DNA of 64,000 nt, taken from the NCBI GenBank assembly GCA_029718625.1, contig CM056383.1:17942722-18006721 (forward strand), in the 5' to 3' direction. Each line of letters opens with the position of its first letter. Position 1 is the first letter of the stretch. Shown in pieces: positions 22,600-33,803 of the stretch. The position numbers were made by a program, and so were the translations under genes. Origin of the DNA: Synaphobranchus kaupii. Lineage: Eukaryota; Chordata; Actinopteri; Anguilliformes; Synaphobranchidae. The notes under the pieces are model-generated. The model searched no databases and was not told the DNA's origin. It worked only from the letters and a program-made list of their open reading frames with translations.

Positions 22600-23590
22600 C
22601 GTCAGCGAGTGCTCATTATTTGGCATGAGCGCCTTGTGCACATGGCTCCCTCGGGCAGAACGCCAGCGGCAGTAGAGGTTGCGCCCAAATGTAAGGGTAC
22701 TCCAGCCACCGAGGCCCCTGCACGAAAAAAGGGCAAGGCTGGCAAGGGTGGCAACCTGTCCGCAGAAGTTACGCAGCTACGCGCGGCAGCGCAACAGCTG
22801 ACTGTGATGGTTTTGATGCCCTTTCTACAGCAGTGTCAAACACCTACTTTAGTCAGAGTCGGTCCGAGACAGCAGACTAATCTGACAGAGGGTCGAGAGG
22901 AGACTAGGGTTCCACCAACAGTTAAAGCAGTGGGTTACTCGGCCTCCCTAGAAACCATTCTCTGTGCGACCTTGGCATGCATGGGTTGCAATATGCCTCG
23001 GGCCAGCACTTCAGGCACATCTAAGGTTTCCCCGACGGGCCCCTCAGGGGGCAGGATTGGCTATGCCAGCATCAAATTATTTTCTGGCGGAGCTAAATAA
23101 AGGCTAGCCACGCCCTGGTATGTATCGGATGGCCAAAGATTGTAGGACGTTTGCGTCCATGTGGAACCTGCCATTGCGGCATTAGTAGTATTCCCAGAAG
23201 AGGCGGTCCAGGCAGACGCCAGTTGCCCTAGGCCACAATGCAGAGCAACAGACAATCTACTCTGTAAGGCTTATCAAGCATCTGCCAGAGCAGCACGAAT
23301 TGGTAATTCGCTCTCATGGCTAATGCTTGCGCAGTCTCAGACAATGCTTGATGCAGAGGTTCACACCTCATTGAACGATGTATCACTACAACCATTTGCG
23401 TTTATGACCCGTGAGTTAGGCCGAGTAATGTCCCTTCTCACGGTGACTCGGCGTCAAGTGTGGTTGGCTCAGTTGCCCCTACCAGACGTCATAGAAAGCA
23501 TAATCAGAGACCGGCCGGTTGTTCCCGGCCAGGTTTTCACTGAAGCAGCCAGATAGGCACTGGAACGGTCTGTAGATAATTTAAGTTGGT
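22600..23590 (+). pseudogene. DIRS-like retrotransposon ORF1 (gag-like) remnant
   Basis: Two frames in the same phase (22609-23100 and 23161-23556) are separated by stop codons. The first has an Ala/Lys-rich start (RKKGKAGKGG). The second contains LLTVTRRQVWLAQLPLPD followed by PVVPGQVF, which resembles the C-terminal part of the ORF1 protein of fish DIRS/Ngaro tyrosine-recombinase retrotransposons. In-frame stops and the absence of a reverse transcriptase or recombinase frame show it is dead. The class call is from memory of the family. Confidence 0.6.
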
Positions 23591-23599
23591 GTGTAGGGG

Positions 23600-24365
23600 C
23601 TTGCAGAGAGATCATTATTTTTATCTGTTCAGACACCAAAATTATCTATTTGGACAGAAAGTACGTTTCTTGTGTTTTGGATTATTTTCTCGTTCATTTA
23701 TGTGTACTGGATATTTCCACCAAGATCACTTTTTGCTGAATTACAAGTAATTATCTATTATATAAAATAGGTTTACAGAGTATATTCTGTGTATACATGG
23801 CTTGATAGTAGCCAACACATTGTTTTACAAAAGTTTTGTGTATACTGGCATCCTCATCATTGTGATTTTCTTAACTCTTCAGATAAAACAAACCATGTTA
23901 AATGAAAAGAACCATCAAAATAAACATTTTAAAATGCGCCATAAATGCAGTGTCTTTTGGTTTTGGTTTTATTCCATGCTGGCTTTTAAGCAGGGCATAT
24001 CTGCATCATGTTATTATATATCATTGCATATTTTACAAAAGTTTGTGATACATAATCTAAAGAACCTAAGTCGATGTCTGCAAAGCTTGCTGAATAACTC
24101 ATTAATGACACTTTCCAAGCCTCTTGAGTGCACCAAAAATCACAAAATTGTCTCGAGCATGTACATTGTTTCCCCAGGGGGAGCCTAGTCCCCCTAGTCT
24201 GAAAAGGTCATACAAATTTGGCCCCACCACTTTCGTAGCTGTGGTGCCACCTCTGCGTTATGTTGATCGCATAAACATCGCTGGTTTTTAAGCAGTCTTG
24301 CTAACCGCACGTTAAATAGCAGTAAAATACTGTGTGCCATCTCAATTCAGGAAGCTACCACTATA
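23600..24365. other. Intergenic, nothing recognised
   Basis: AT-rich sequence; the 128-codon frame at 23802-24188 has no recognisable feature and low-complexity composition. Confidence 0.5.
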
Positions 24366-24690
24366 TTCAATTCAATTCAATTCAATTTTATTTGTATAGC
24401 GCTTTTTACAGAGAACTGTCACAAAGACGCTGCACAGGGAAACAGAGGGAAAATTGAGCAAAAAACCAGGCCATAGCCCCCAACCAGCAAAATGAGGTAA
24501 AAAACTCCCCGGTAGGGGAGAAAAAAAACACTGAGCAGTGGCGAGAAAAAACTCCCCAGTGGGAAGAAATCTCGGAAGGAACCTGGCTAGAGAGGGGGTG
24601 CCCATCCTTCGCTGGCCGGCCCGGTTTAGACTAAAGGTGGACTGAATGGTAATAGTCAATTCAATAATCAGTTCAATCATATCAATCACA
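24366..24690 (-). mobile_element. LINE (L2/CR1-like) 3' end, inverted copy
   Basis: The reverse complement matches 19505-19831 nearly base for base, including the GGGAGTTTTT motifs and the AAAAAGCGCTATACAAATAA end with an (ATTGA)n tail at 24366-24385. Confidence 0.78.
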
Positions 24691-24699
24691 CTATATGAC

Positions 24700-25612
24700 C
24701 CTGAAGGCTGGGCTTGTCTAGAATTGATAGCTGATGTCATTTATTTTATTTGGAATATGAACATTCTGTAATATATTTGTGTTGCCTGTACTAATATAAA
24801 GTTCTGTGTTTGAATAGACAGTTTTTTGCAGGTAATAAATATTAAACATTCATGGAGAATATTAACTGTACTAGTAATCCAGACTTTTGGAAATATGATT
24901 GACTTAAATATGCTTATGACACATCACATTTTAAAAAGAAATTTGTTTGAAAACCAAACAATCCGGATTTTAAAAAGAGTGACAAAGGTTGAAAACTGGT
25001 CTCTCTGGGGGAAACCTGGATGTGTGGCAATCATGTTGGAATGTCCTTTTCATCTCATGAGTTTGAGAAAGTAGCTATTACTGCTAAGGACCGCCCAACT
25101 TTGAAGTAATTATACAAGCAAAGCATTCCTAGTCTGATCACCAAACTACAGAAATGACAGCTATCAATTCTACACAAGCCTAGCCTTCAGGCTCATAAAG
25201 TAGAAGCTTCCTGAATTGAGATGGCACACAATACTTTACTGCTGTTTAAAGAGCGGTTAGCAAGAATGCTTATACAAACCAGGTTTCTGTGCTCAACAGA
25301 ATGTGAGATAGACCGGAATAACTTCACCCATACTTCATCCAGCATAGGGAACAGCAGTAACACCACCTTAGAGCTCAGTGGCCTCTGACCTCTGACAGTG
25401 CAGGCTTTTAGTCACTTATGGGAGTTCTGTTCAAGAGTAAAAACAAACCTTTCCTTAAGGTCTGTAGGCCTCAGGCTTGGACAGGACTCAAGTCAAGTCA
25501 AGTAAAGTTTATTGCTGTTTTAAAATATATGAGATTTTTGATAGTTTGATCAAACCCAAAAAGCACACACAGGGAAACCCCATCTGCTGGCTGTTCCACA
25601 ACCACACTTCAG
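24700..25612. other. Intergenic, nothing recognised
   Basis: No gene is supported. AGTCAAGTCAAGTAAAGTTT near 25490 looks like a short LINE 3' tail relic. Confidence 0.5.
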
Positions 25613-25629
25613 TACAACAGACCATATTT

Positions 25630-26031
25630 TTTTTTATTTTTTTATTTGTTTCTGATTTTTCCCCATTTTTCTCCCAATTTAGTAGCCAATTGAACCCCTA
25701 CTCTAATTCAATTCCCCCCCGTGTAGCAACCGCTAGAGAACCACCGCTACACAACCCTGTCAGCCGGTAGTAGGAAGGAGGTCGCCACGTCCTCTACAGG
25801 GCGCGACTCCTCAAGCTCCTGACCGTGAATCCAGCTCGCCCAGGGCCGCTATGCGTGCAGCGATTCTCTCCGAGCCCCTCCCCCCACCCGGAAGCAGCCG
25901 CCAATTGCTGCTCCCACAGGGCGCCGGCCATGCTCGGATCTGGCAGGACCGGGGCGCGAACCCAGATCCTCGGAGCACAACTGCACCGACTGAAAGTCGG
26001 CGCTCTTTACCGTTGTACCACGCGACAGCCC
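25630..26031 (-). mobile_element. Full-length tRNA-derived SINE with 17-bp target duplication
   Basis: TACAACAGACCATATTT occurs perfectly on both sides (25613-25629 and 26032-26048). On the minus strand the head reads as a tRNA: box A GTGGTACAACGGTAAAGAGC, a paired anticodon arm around GACTTTCAGTC, and box B GGTTCGCGCCCC. A G+C-rich body follows, then a poly(A)-like end. Perfect flanks imply a recent insertion. Confidence 0.9.
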
Positions 26032-26048
26032 TACAACAGACCATATTT

Positions 26049-27491
26049 AAATGTTCATAAGCATTGTCCTGGATAAGAGCATATTCTGAATCCGCTAACA
26101 AAAAAATTGCACTACAATCATTTAAAGAAAACATTTATATTATACATATAATATGATAATAATAATTTTAATAACAAAATGAAATGCGGGAATATAATAC
26201 TTACATGTACACTTGTGAGATTGTATCTGGAGCAATAAGATTAAGGTCTCATTCCATGTGCTGGCCTATATGGGTGTTTTTCTTCCATGGAAATATTGGA
26301 TCTCCAGAGAACTGCAAAAACTGTACACGCAAGCAAGCACATACGCATGCACATGCACGCACGCACGCACACACACACACACACACACACACTACTCTGA
26401 TTTACCTCTGGTACAGCTGATTTACAGCAAAGATTGGCCTGTGTAGATAAAATATCAATGCATGTCATTTGGAATAGGCGCATACTGGAATTGATCAGTA
26501 TCTGACTGAAAATAACATCCTTAACATTTAGTTACTTATTATATGATTTATCTCCTGCATTAAGATCAAATTATGCAACTGCTACACGGGATATTCAGTG
26601 CTGTTCCAGTATGTGGATGGGCCCCATGGTCTGGTATCTGTTAAGGCACCGTTCCAGTGTGTAGATAGGCCCCTACGGTCTGGTATTCAGTCTGGACTGT
26701 GGCATTGCCAATTGTGGCTGGCAGCCCCACAGAATGATGCATAATGGGCAATAGCACCATTTAGTGACGGAGAGATTCAGCAGTTCAGAACGATTTTGTC
26801 TCATTGCTCAAACATGACCCCTTCTGGTCAGCCCAGGGGCAGCAGCCTGCTTGCTCGAGCAGTAGATAATATGCCTTCCTCCGAGACATGTCTGCATAAG
26901 CTCAGCTTTTGTGATTGCAGTGTAAAAAGAAGCAGTGGATTGATATCGCGTTTCAGAGGAGACTATGTGCTTTTCTGCACTCCATCTGGGTCCAGCAGGG
27001 AGCACTGGTGAAAATGACTGGGCATACCAAATAGGGAGGAAAACATTCTAAAAAGAGATGTGTTTGCAGTAAATATAAAGGGTGAATGAATATGTTTCTT
27101 CACAATACAAGTCACTACAATACTGGAATAAAATAAAGCAGTATCCATAGTGTAAAACAAGCATAATGATGATAACGCGACAAAGGACACATGTACAGCA
27201 TAACAGAATACAAATGTTAAACCAAACACAACTGTATTGCTTTATTCTTTCTTAGCATTCATTTTTTGTAACTGATTAATTAATGAATTGCCTATATTCA
27301 ATGTTTAAAAAAATGTCCTGTATTATAAGTTATGAAACAAGAACTGCATTTGTGTACAAACTATGTGGTTGTTTACAAAAAAATGAAGGTGTGGTTAAAT
27401 GTTTTGCGTGTCATGCTGAAGGAACTGAAAAAGTATTCAATTGAGAAATGTCTAGAATGTGACTTCATTTCCTTTCTTGTGTTTATGGCAG
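26049..27491. other. Intergenic with microsatellite and short duplication
   Basis: 26340-26390 is a CA/CG-rich microsatellite. 26600-26690 holds two copies of a roughly 57-bp unit (TGTTCCAGTATGTGGAT and CGTTCCAGTGTGTAGAT). Nothing coding is supported. Confidence 0.6.
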
Positions 27492-27548
27492 GAAAGCCCC
27501 CAGCATGCCGTTTCTGATTCTGCTGTGGCTGACTTTCCAAAGTTCTTG
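27492..27548 (+). CDS. Possible signal-peptide exon (unassigned)
   Basis: An acceptor TTTATGGCAG ends at 27491 and a strong donor TTCTTG|GTGAGT starts at 27549. The 57-bp interval contains ATG at 27505 followed by a hydrophobic run, MPFLILLWLTFQSS, ending in phase 2. This is what a signal-peptide first coding exon looks like. No downstream in-phase partner exon was recognised before the chemokine receptor, so it could be an alternative 5' exon, part of an unseen gene, or chance. The receptor itself does not use a signal peptide. Confidence 0.25.
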
Positions 27549-28287
27549 GTGAGTCACTGTGGATTTTCACTGAAATATGTTTTTAGAGGATAAAGAGAAA
27601 CATCATACCTGTACATGATTAAAAAAACGTGGCCAAACTGCTCATGAACATGTAGCCAACAGTTAAGTTTGTGATCATTATCTGGGCATAGTTATTGACC
27701 ATGAATCTTTTACTGGACAAATGGACACGGTGTGATTTATTGGAGCTTTTAATACCAGTTCCACCCTGGATTGTATGTTTTGTCCAGCATACTGCATCTA
27801 CACATGCAAATATGACATACAACATTGACACTCACGTACCACATCTGCCTATCTAAGCCTAAAGACATAACTTCATGTGGAAGTCGCCACACGAATGATA
27901 TAGAGTATCTAGATATCCACATTACAAAATGCACATACAACCATACAACATTTACGCATATGGAAACCTAGTGTGATGTTTTTTGAACAGTGTAGTATGT
28001 GTACTTTTGTAAAATATTTATATATACCATATAAGAAATGACATGTAACCTAACTCTGTGACACATTAAAGTCTCATCAGCCCACACAGAGCTATTTAGA
28101 TACTAAATTACCAGACAAAAGCAATCAAAATCTATATTGCTCAGCATGTATCATACTATTAATGGTAAATATCATTAATTTAATGCAGTCATGCCCACTG
28201 TACTTGTTCTGCACCTCACAGGAACAGAGATTCCATTCAACAGACCATGCAAAGCAAGGGCCCTTCAGCACAAGATAACTTAGGGCA

Positions 28288-28452
28288 TGATTTACTAAGA
28301 CCTTTAACATATGCAAAACCTTTTAGCACACACAAAACCAATAACACAACCAATGATTGGGGTAAAACAAACAACTTGACCAATCATTGGTCATGTTATT
28401 GATTTTGCGTGTGCTAAAAGGTTTTGTACAAGCTAACGGTCTTAGTAAATCA
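28288..28452. mobile_element. Hairpin MITE (TGATTTACTAAGACC family)
   Basis: The left end TGATTTACTAAGACCTTTA and the right end GGTCTTAGTAAATCA are inverted, and the two halves pair over most of 165 bp (GCAAAACCTTTTAGCACAC with its complement). A second copy lies at 40652-40792. Confidence 0.8.
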
Positions 28453-29285
28453 GGAGTATAACAGACATTAGAGTAAGACCTTAGAGGAGGACCACCCACA
28501 TTATACACTATACAATTTAATCCTACCAGTATAAATGCATTCCCCTGAAACTACAACAAACTGTTTTTTATTTAAATTGAATGCTCACATCAGTTTGGCA
28601 TGATGAGTTTTCTTGGGTCATGTGACTAATTTTTAGATTTACTGCAGAAAATAAGAAAACACTTATATCTATTTATAGACTCAGAAAGCTCCCATTGGAG
28701 TTGTGTGATAAATGCTGATATTTATAAAGTTTCTGAGATTTTGTCATTTCCTTGACGGGTTATGTTGCTTTGTTGTTGTTATGATGTGTGAAACATCATG
28801 TTTACATCCCGTGAGCTGGCAGTAATGACTGTCTTGTGACAGGGGTATTTTCTGTGCTCAAATGACCAACGTCTTCTGCTTTTTCCTTATTATAAAACCA
28901 GAAATTTCTTTCTTTCTGTTTTAGTTCAAGGCTTGTTCCATGTGCTTGTTAGGCATCATTCATTTACTGGGGCCATCAGAAGAATCTACACAATAAATCT
29001 CTGGTGCCCATTCTGGACATAGGGAATGACCCATGGAGAAATGAGAAGGAACCTACCCCTCTGAAAATAGCTGTGGGCCGCAATCATTCTTAATGCAACC
29101 ATTGAAGGAGGTTGGCTGAGAACTGCACCCATCCCAGAATCCTTTGGCGGTCACAAATATGTAAGGACTATAGACAGGGAAGGCAGGAAATGGCAGTATT
29201 TCTGGATGTGTGCATTCTTTTTGATGACAGCAAATATTTCAGGTAAAATCCTCCCCTTCTCAGAGCAAAGAAAAGGAGGCTTTCA

Positions 29286-30700
29286 ATGCAAGGTAAGAAT
29301 CTCTGCCAGTTCTGCACCCTACCTTCATCAGTATACTGAACCACAAACAATGTTCATAATAAGAAATAAACATAAAATAAACATAAATTCCCACAAAATG
29401 TATTTAACATATTTACAACATTATAGTTTTGCTAAGAATCATCATAAATGACTGGAGAGAAAAAGTTCTCTTTTTTTCATTGATAACCAGAACCATTTTT
29501 TCTAGTGCATACATGCATGTGTATGGATAGATTTCTAGTGCATACATGTGTACGTGTGGGTAAGTTGTAACACATTGCAATTTTATCTTTCCCATGTGTT
29601 TGCTTCTAGACCTGACAGAACTAAATCTCTCTCTGCTTGTGGAGGACTTCTCTGGATTTTATGATTTATTAAATGGCTCAGACTATGTTGACAACGGAAC
29701 CTTTGAGCTGGACCACAGAACAGTCACCTGTGAAGCCACGGGCTGGACCCGGCTGGTCGGCACTGCCGTGTGCGTATTCTACATGATTGTCTTCCTCCTC
29801 GCTCTCCCTGGTAACTGCGTTGTGGGGCTGGCCATCAGCTCGGGAAAGCGGCCCTTCTTGCCCTTTGACCTCTACCTCATCCACCTGGCGGTGGCCGATA
29901 CCCTGCTGGCCCTGACCCTGCCCTTTTGGGCGGTGGCGGCCGTGGCGGGCTGGGTGTTTGGCGACTCCATTTGCAAGCTGGTCAGCCTGGTCCAGGAAGC
30001 CACCTTCTACAGCAGCATCCTGTTCCTGGCCTGCATCAGCGTGGACCGCTACCTGGTCATCGTGCACGCGGTGGAGGTCAGGAAGGAGCGCAGGCAGGTC
30101 TGCTGCTGGGTTGCGTGCGTCGTCGTCTGGACACTAGGGGGCGCCCTGTCGCTCCCTGCTCTCTTCAACAACTCCTTCTTGCCCCATGGCTCGGAGTGGG
30201 CGGTGTGCTCAGAGAACTACGACCCCGGCAGCATGGTGTGGTGGCGCCTGTCCACGCGCGTGCTGAGGCACTTCCTGGGCTTCCTGCTGCCGCTGGCCTT
30301 CATGCTGACCTGCTACAGCCGGACGGTGGCCCGGCTGCTCCGCACGAAGGGCTCCCAGAAGCAGAGGGCCATGAGGATGATCGCGGCGGTGGTGGCGGCC
30401 TTCCTGCTCTGCTGGACCCCGTACCACCTGTCCCTCATGGCGGACACGCTGCTGAGGGCGGGGCTCGTCCCCTACGGGTGCGCAGCCCGAACGTCCGTGT
30501 ATGTGGCTCTGTATTTCACGCAGAGCATCGGCCTGCTACACTGCTGCATCAACCCCATTCTCTACGCCTTCGTCGGGGAGAAGTTTCGGAGGAACCTGCG
30601 GCGTCTGTTCCAGAGGAAGGGGGTCCTGGAGCGTGCCAGGCCATCGCAGAACAGTCAGCCTGCCTCTCATTCTTCAGAAAACACCTCCACCTTCCTGTGA
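29286..30700 (+). CDS. cxcr1/2: CXCR1/CXCR2-type chemokine receptor
   Basis: A class A GPCR for CXC chemokines, acting on the surface of neutrophil-type leukocytes through Gi. Best model: exon 29286-29292 (ATG CAA G, donor GTAAGA) joined to 29610-30700 after the acceptor TTTGCTTCTAG. This gives 365 residues, the usual family length. The alternative start at 29594 lies in the pyrimidine tract of that acceptor and is disfavoured. The acidic, Tyr-containing N-terminus has N-glycosylation sites at N8, N24 and N31. TM2 has the chemokine-receptor TLPFW motif and TM3 ends DRYLVIVHA. TM6 has CWTPY, TM7 has NPILY, and four extracellular Cys are in the expected places. CKLVSL and FLLCW...LMADTLLRA resemble CXCR1/2 more than CXCR3-5. 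The Ser-rich tail ends NTSTFL. The coding exon is much richer in G+C than its surroundings. Which of cxcr1 or cxcr2 it is needs a tree. Confidence 0.85.
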
Positions 30701-31068
30701 CTAACTGGGAGACTGGCTGTAATTGGCTGCCAAATGAGGTGCAGCAATAACATCCGTCTCATAACATCTCTGCTGTTCCAATCCAAGTGGGCTTCTACTC
30801 TTACAGTATATACATATGAATAATGATTTGGTATTTATAAGAACTGAATTATAGCTAGACAAGGGGGGTAGCAATATTACAGCACAAACACCAGTCCTCA
30901 AGAGTATATGTAATGCATCAGAGCTGTGATGAATGACAACAAACTTTTATTTTTGGTTAAATAAGCAGTGGTAATATCGCATGAATGTAATATCTGGTAT
31001 GTTTGTGAAACATGCTGTATATTTTTTTTTTTTAACATTTTATATATATATTTTGTATCAAGATAAAG

Positions 31069-31074
31069 AATAAA
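31069..31074 (+). promoter_or_regulatory. Polyadenylation signal of the chemokine receptor
   Basis: AATAAA lies 369 bp after the receptor stop codon, with an overlapping AAAATAATG-rich region. The 3' UTR (30701 to about 31095) is AT-rich. Confidence 0.6.
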
Positions 31075-31099
31075 ATAATGCGATGGGCTTACTACTGTT

Positions 31100-32032
31100 C
31101 AAAGAGACATTTCAGAGAAACTTCTCAATTTGCATTCCTTTTGTGAACAGGGTGAGTCACATGGTATTTCACTGCCACCTTGTGGCTGGTACCAGGCACT
31201 GCATCTTTTCACTAAAGGTGCACACTAGAGGTGTGATGTCATACTTGCAACCTGGAAATTTTGGTTATTTATTTGCATGTATTTCAGTCCTCCGTCAACA
31301 AGGGGGCAATGGAGCCTCCATTTCAAGCAACAGTTCAAATGATCATTCAGTTCATTGCTGCAATCACCTTTGTTAATCATTCAATATGACTTAATCAGAC
31401 GCACGAGTAGAAAGACAGATTTTTTTGTTAGACTCAATGCCACAACAAATTCAAATGTCACGGGAGAACACATTTGACAATTAATTTTTTTCTTTTAAGT
31501 GGTCGGAAATTTAGATTTAAACTGAGCAACCGTGGTATTAAAAAAATATTTTTTAAGGTGGAAAAAGTAAAATGCATTGTTTCCAGCAGGGGCACGTAAA
31601 TAAAAAGAACAGACTATTGAATGCTACACATTTAAAGGTATACTATGTAGTTTCATTGTAAACAACTCGTTCTTTGTTTACATTCACATTTTCTCCCCAA
31701 AAAACATTGTATGTGTCCTTGTGGTCTAATAAACATGTTGATTGTATTTCCTACCTCATAAGTCATTCGCAAAGTGTATTTTTGTTAATGTTTTGAATGT
31801 TACACTGTTGACATCCCGCTGCCATTTTTAAAGCCAGAAACAGCTAAAATGGTGTAAACGTCATGAACGGGCGATTCCTGCTCATTTGATTGACATGGCC
31901 AGGCCATGTGGGCAGTCTTCCAGGTAAACTCTTATTTTGGCTTAGGAACGAAACATTCCTCACGCAAATACGCGAACGTGGACGCTTCGAACTATGCAAA
32001 CTATTTTCCTAATATGTATATAAAAAATTTAT
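31100..32032. other. Intergenic, partial DNA-transposon sequence
   Basis: TTAAAGGTATACTATGTAGT at 31633 recurs at 52807 and looks like a DNA-transposon terminus with a TTAA-type edge. No gene is supported. Confidence 0.4.
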
Positions 32033-32126
32033 TAGGGGTGTAACAGTACACAAAAGTCACGGTTCGGTACGTACTTCGGTTTTGAAGTCACACTTCGGTA
32101 ACAGAGTGCATAATTACTGAATTGTT
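32033..32126 (+). mobile_element. hAT-type terminal fragment
   Basis: It begins TAGGGGTGTAACAGTACA and continues CACGGTTCGGTACGTACTTC. This is the same terminus as the fold-back at 53363 and typical of fish hAT elements. Only one end is present. Confidence 0.65.
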
Positions 32127-32559
32127 TAACAGGCTACAAGTGAACAGTTAATATTGTAAACGTGTCTTTGCCTTTGCAATAAAAAAACATTCTTGAATGA
32201 GAAAACCAGAACATGTGCACACTGTTGTCCAAAATGAAATTACACTTTAATATCAACCGGGCGAGGTACGAACCCAGTCTCTCGCAATACTAAGGCTTGA
32301 CGCTAACCAGAAGACCAAAGGGATATAATCACATGATATAGGCCATTTGTCAGTGTCGGTCTGACTTTCACCATTTCACTGTAGTACAAGTGAAATAGGC
32401 TACAAGTGAAACATTGAACAGTTAATATTGGAAACGTCTTTTGCCTTTTTTTTCCCGGTAGTTAAATTAAAAGTGTTTGCAGCTACATTATCTGCAGAGT
32501 AGCGTAGACTAGGCTAGAGCCACATTCGGAGGCTATTGTTTTTTTTTTAATTTTTAAAG

Positions 32560-33143
32560 TGACTTAACCATGAATCAGGTATGTTTGGGGAATTGGCGGT
32601 TTATATGAAAAGTACTTAACAGTTGCACATTTGTGGAAAATAAACATGTGCCTTGCTGGGCTCAAACCTAGAATCCTCTGTGTGAGAGACAGCTGCTCTA
32701 CCCATTAAGCCACAGTAACTTCTTAGGGAGCATGAAGCCATTAGCTATATTAACATTAAAAAAACTAGTATGATGCATTTTTATTGGGCGATAAGCTTGA
32801 TGAGCAGGTATACGGACCATACCCTCAAAGAATAATTCTCCCCATTGGATAACGTCGCGACGGAGGCAGGCAGTTAGGAAGAAGAAGAGGAAGGAGAAAA
32901 ATGGCAAAATAACCCAAGTTTGAGGCTTTATTGTGTGGATGTGTGAAGTTGTATCTGAATGCTGTGTGGTTACATGAGGTCAGAACATACAGAAGTTAAT
33001 GTTTTTAAGGGCTGAGAGTCTATAGTCATTGTGGTTACTTCTGTAGGAAACCCTGAAAAGTGCCAAACTCTCGGTGCTGTATAGGTATGGGGCATGCCCC
33101 ATAGGCCGTAACTTGGCGGATGGCATACCTGCCATCCCAATTA
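32560..33143 (-). repeat. Hairpin-ended repeat, inverted copy
   Basis: The reverse complement starts with GATGGCAGGTATGCCATC and matches 6401-6830. It includes the ATGTTCTGACCTCATGTAAC block and a tRNA-like segment (32650-32715; box B-like GGTTTGAGCCC). Its CTT tract is replaced by a degenerate CTTCTTCC stretch. A further tRNA-like relic on the same strand lies at 32262-32325. Confidence 0.6.
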
Positions 33144-33374
33144 ATTGTCAGCGTTCCATGTTAAATGGGGAAATATTTTCAGCTTTGAGCCAAAGACATT
33201 TGAGAATTTTCCTTAATGTACTGGTTGTAAGTCTGAAGTTCAGAGTGACAGTCCTCAGTCAGAAATAGAATCAAGTGGGTCAAAAATCCTAACAAGACAC
33301 TGATGCATTGTTTGTGTCCTTTATAGCAAATAAGAAAAACAAATGAATAGAGAAAAAACACAAAACAAGTGAGA

Positions 33375-33803
33375 CATGGGCCTCTTATTCCTAGGAAAAT
33401 GAATCAGGAGAAACAACCCTTAACCACCTCCTCCAATTCCCATAGAGATCCATTCAAATGCAGAGAGGTTATATTATCGCTTGTAAGAGTACCTAAACAT
33501 GTTAATGTTGTTGGATCACGAAGTCATGGCACACGAAGGATATGTAACCAAATATGTAATATGATGACTTTATTTAAGATTATGTTAATTTGTCCAATAA
33601 CTTCTGGGCCTCTAAAATGGGGGACTATGTATGAAAAGGTATACAACTACTACACAGTTCATCCAATATGAATGTAAATACCCTCAAATTAAAGCTGAAA
33701 GTCTGCACTTGACCTGCACTGTTCCATTTCAAATCCAATGTGCTGGAATATAGCCAAAACAACAAAAACTCTTTCACTGTCCAAATAATTTTGGAATGCA
33801 CTG
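33375..33803. mobile_element. Tc1-like non-autonomous element, right end
   Basis: It ends at 33803 in the complement of CAGTGCATTCCAAAATTATT, followed by TA, and contains GGACAGTGA in the same position as the element at 4300. The left portion shares CCCATAGAGATCCATTCAAA with 47760 and, inverted, with 57050. Confidence 0.6.

Noticed and set aside
29926..30750. 274-codon frame overlapping the chemokine receptor
   Set aside because: Out-of-frame shadow of the G+C-rich receptor exon, with no transmembrane pattern or family motif.
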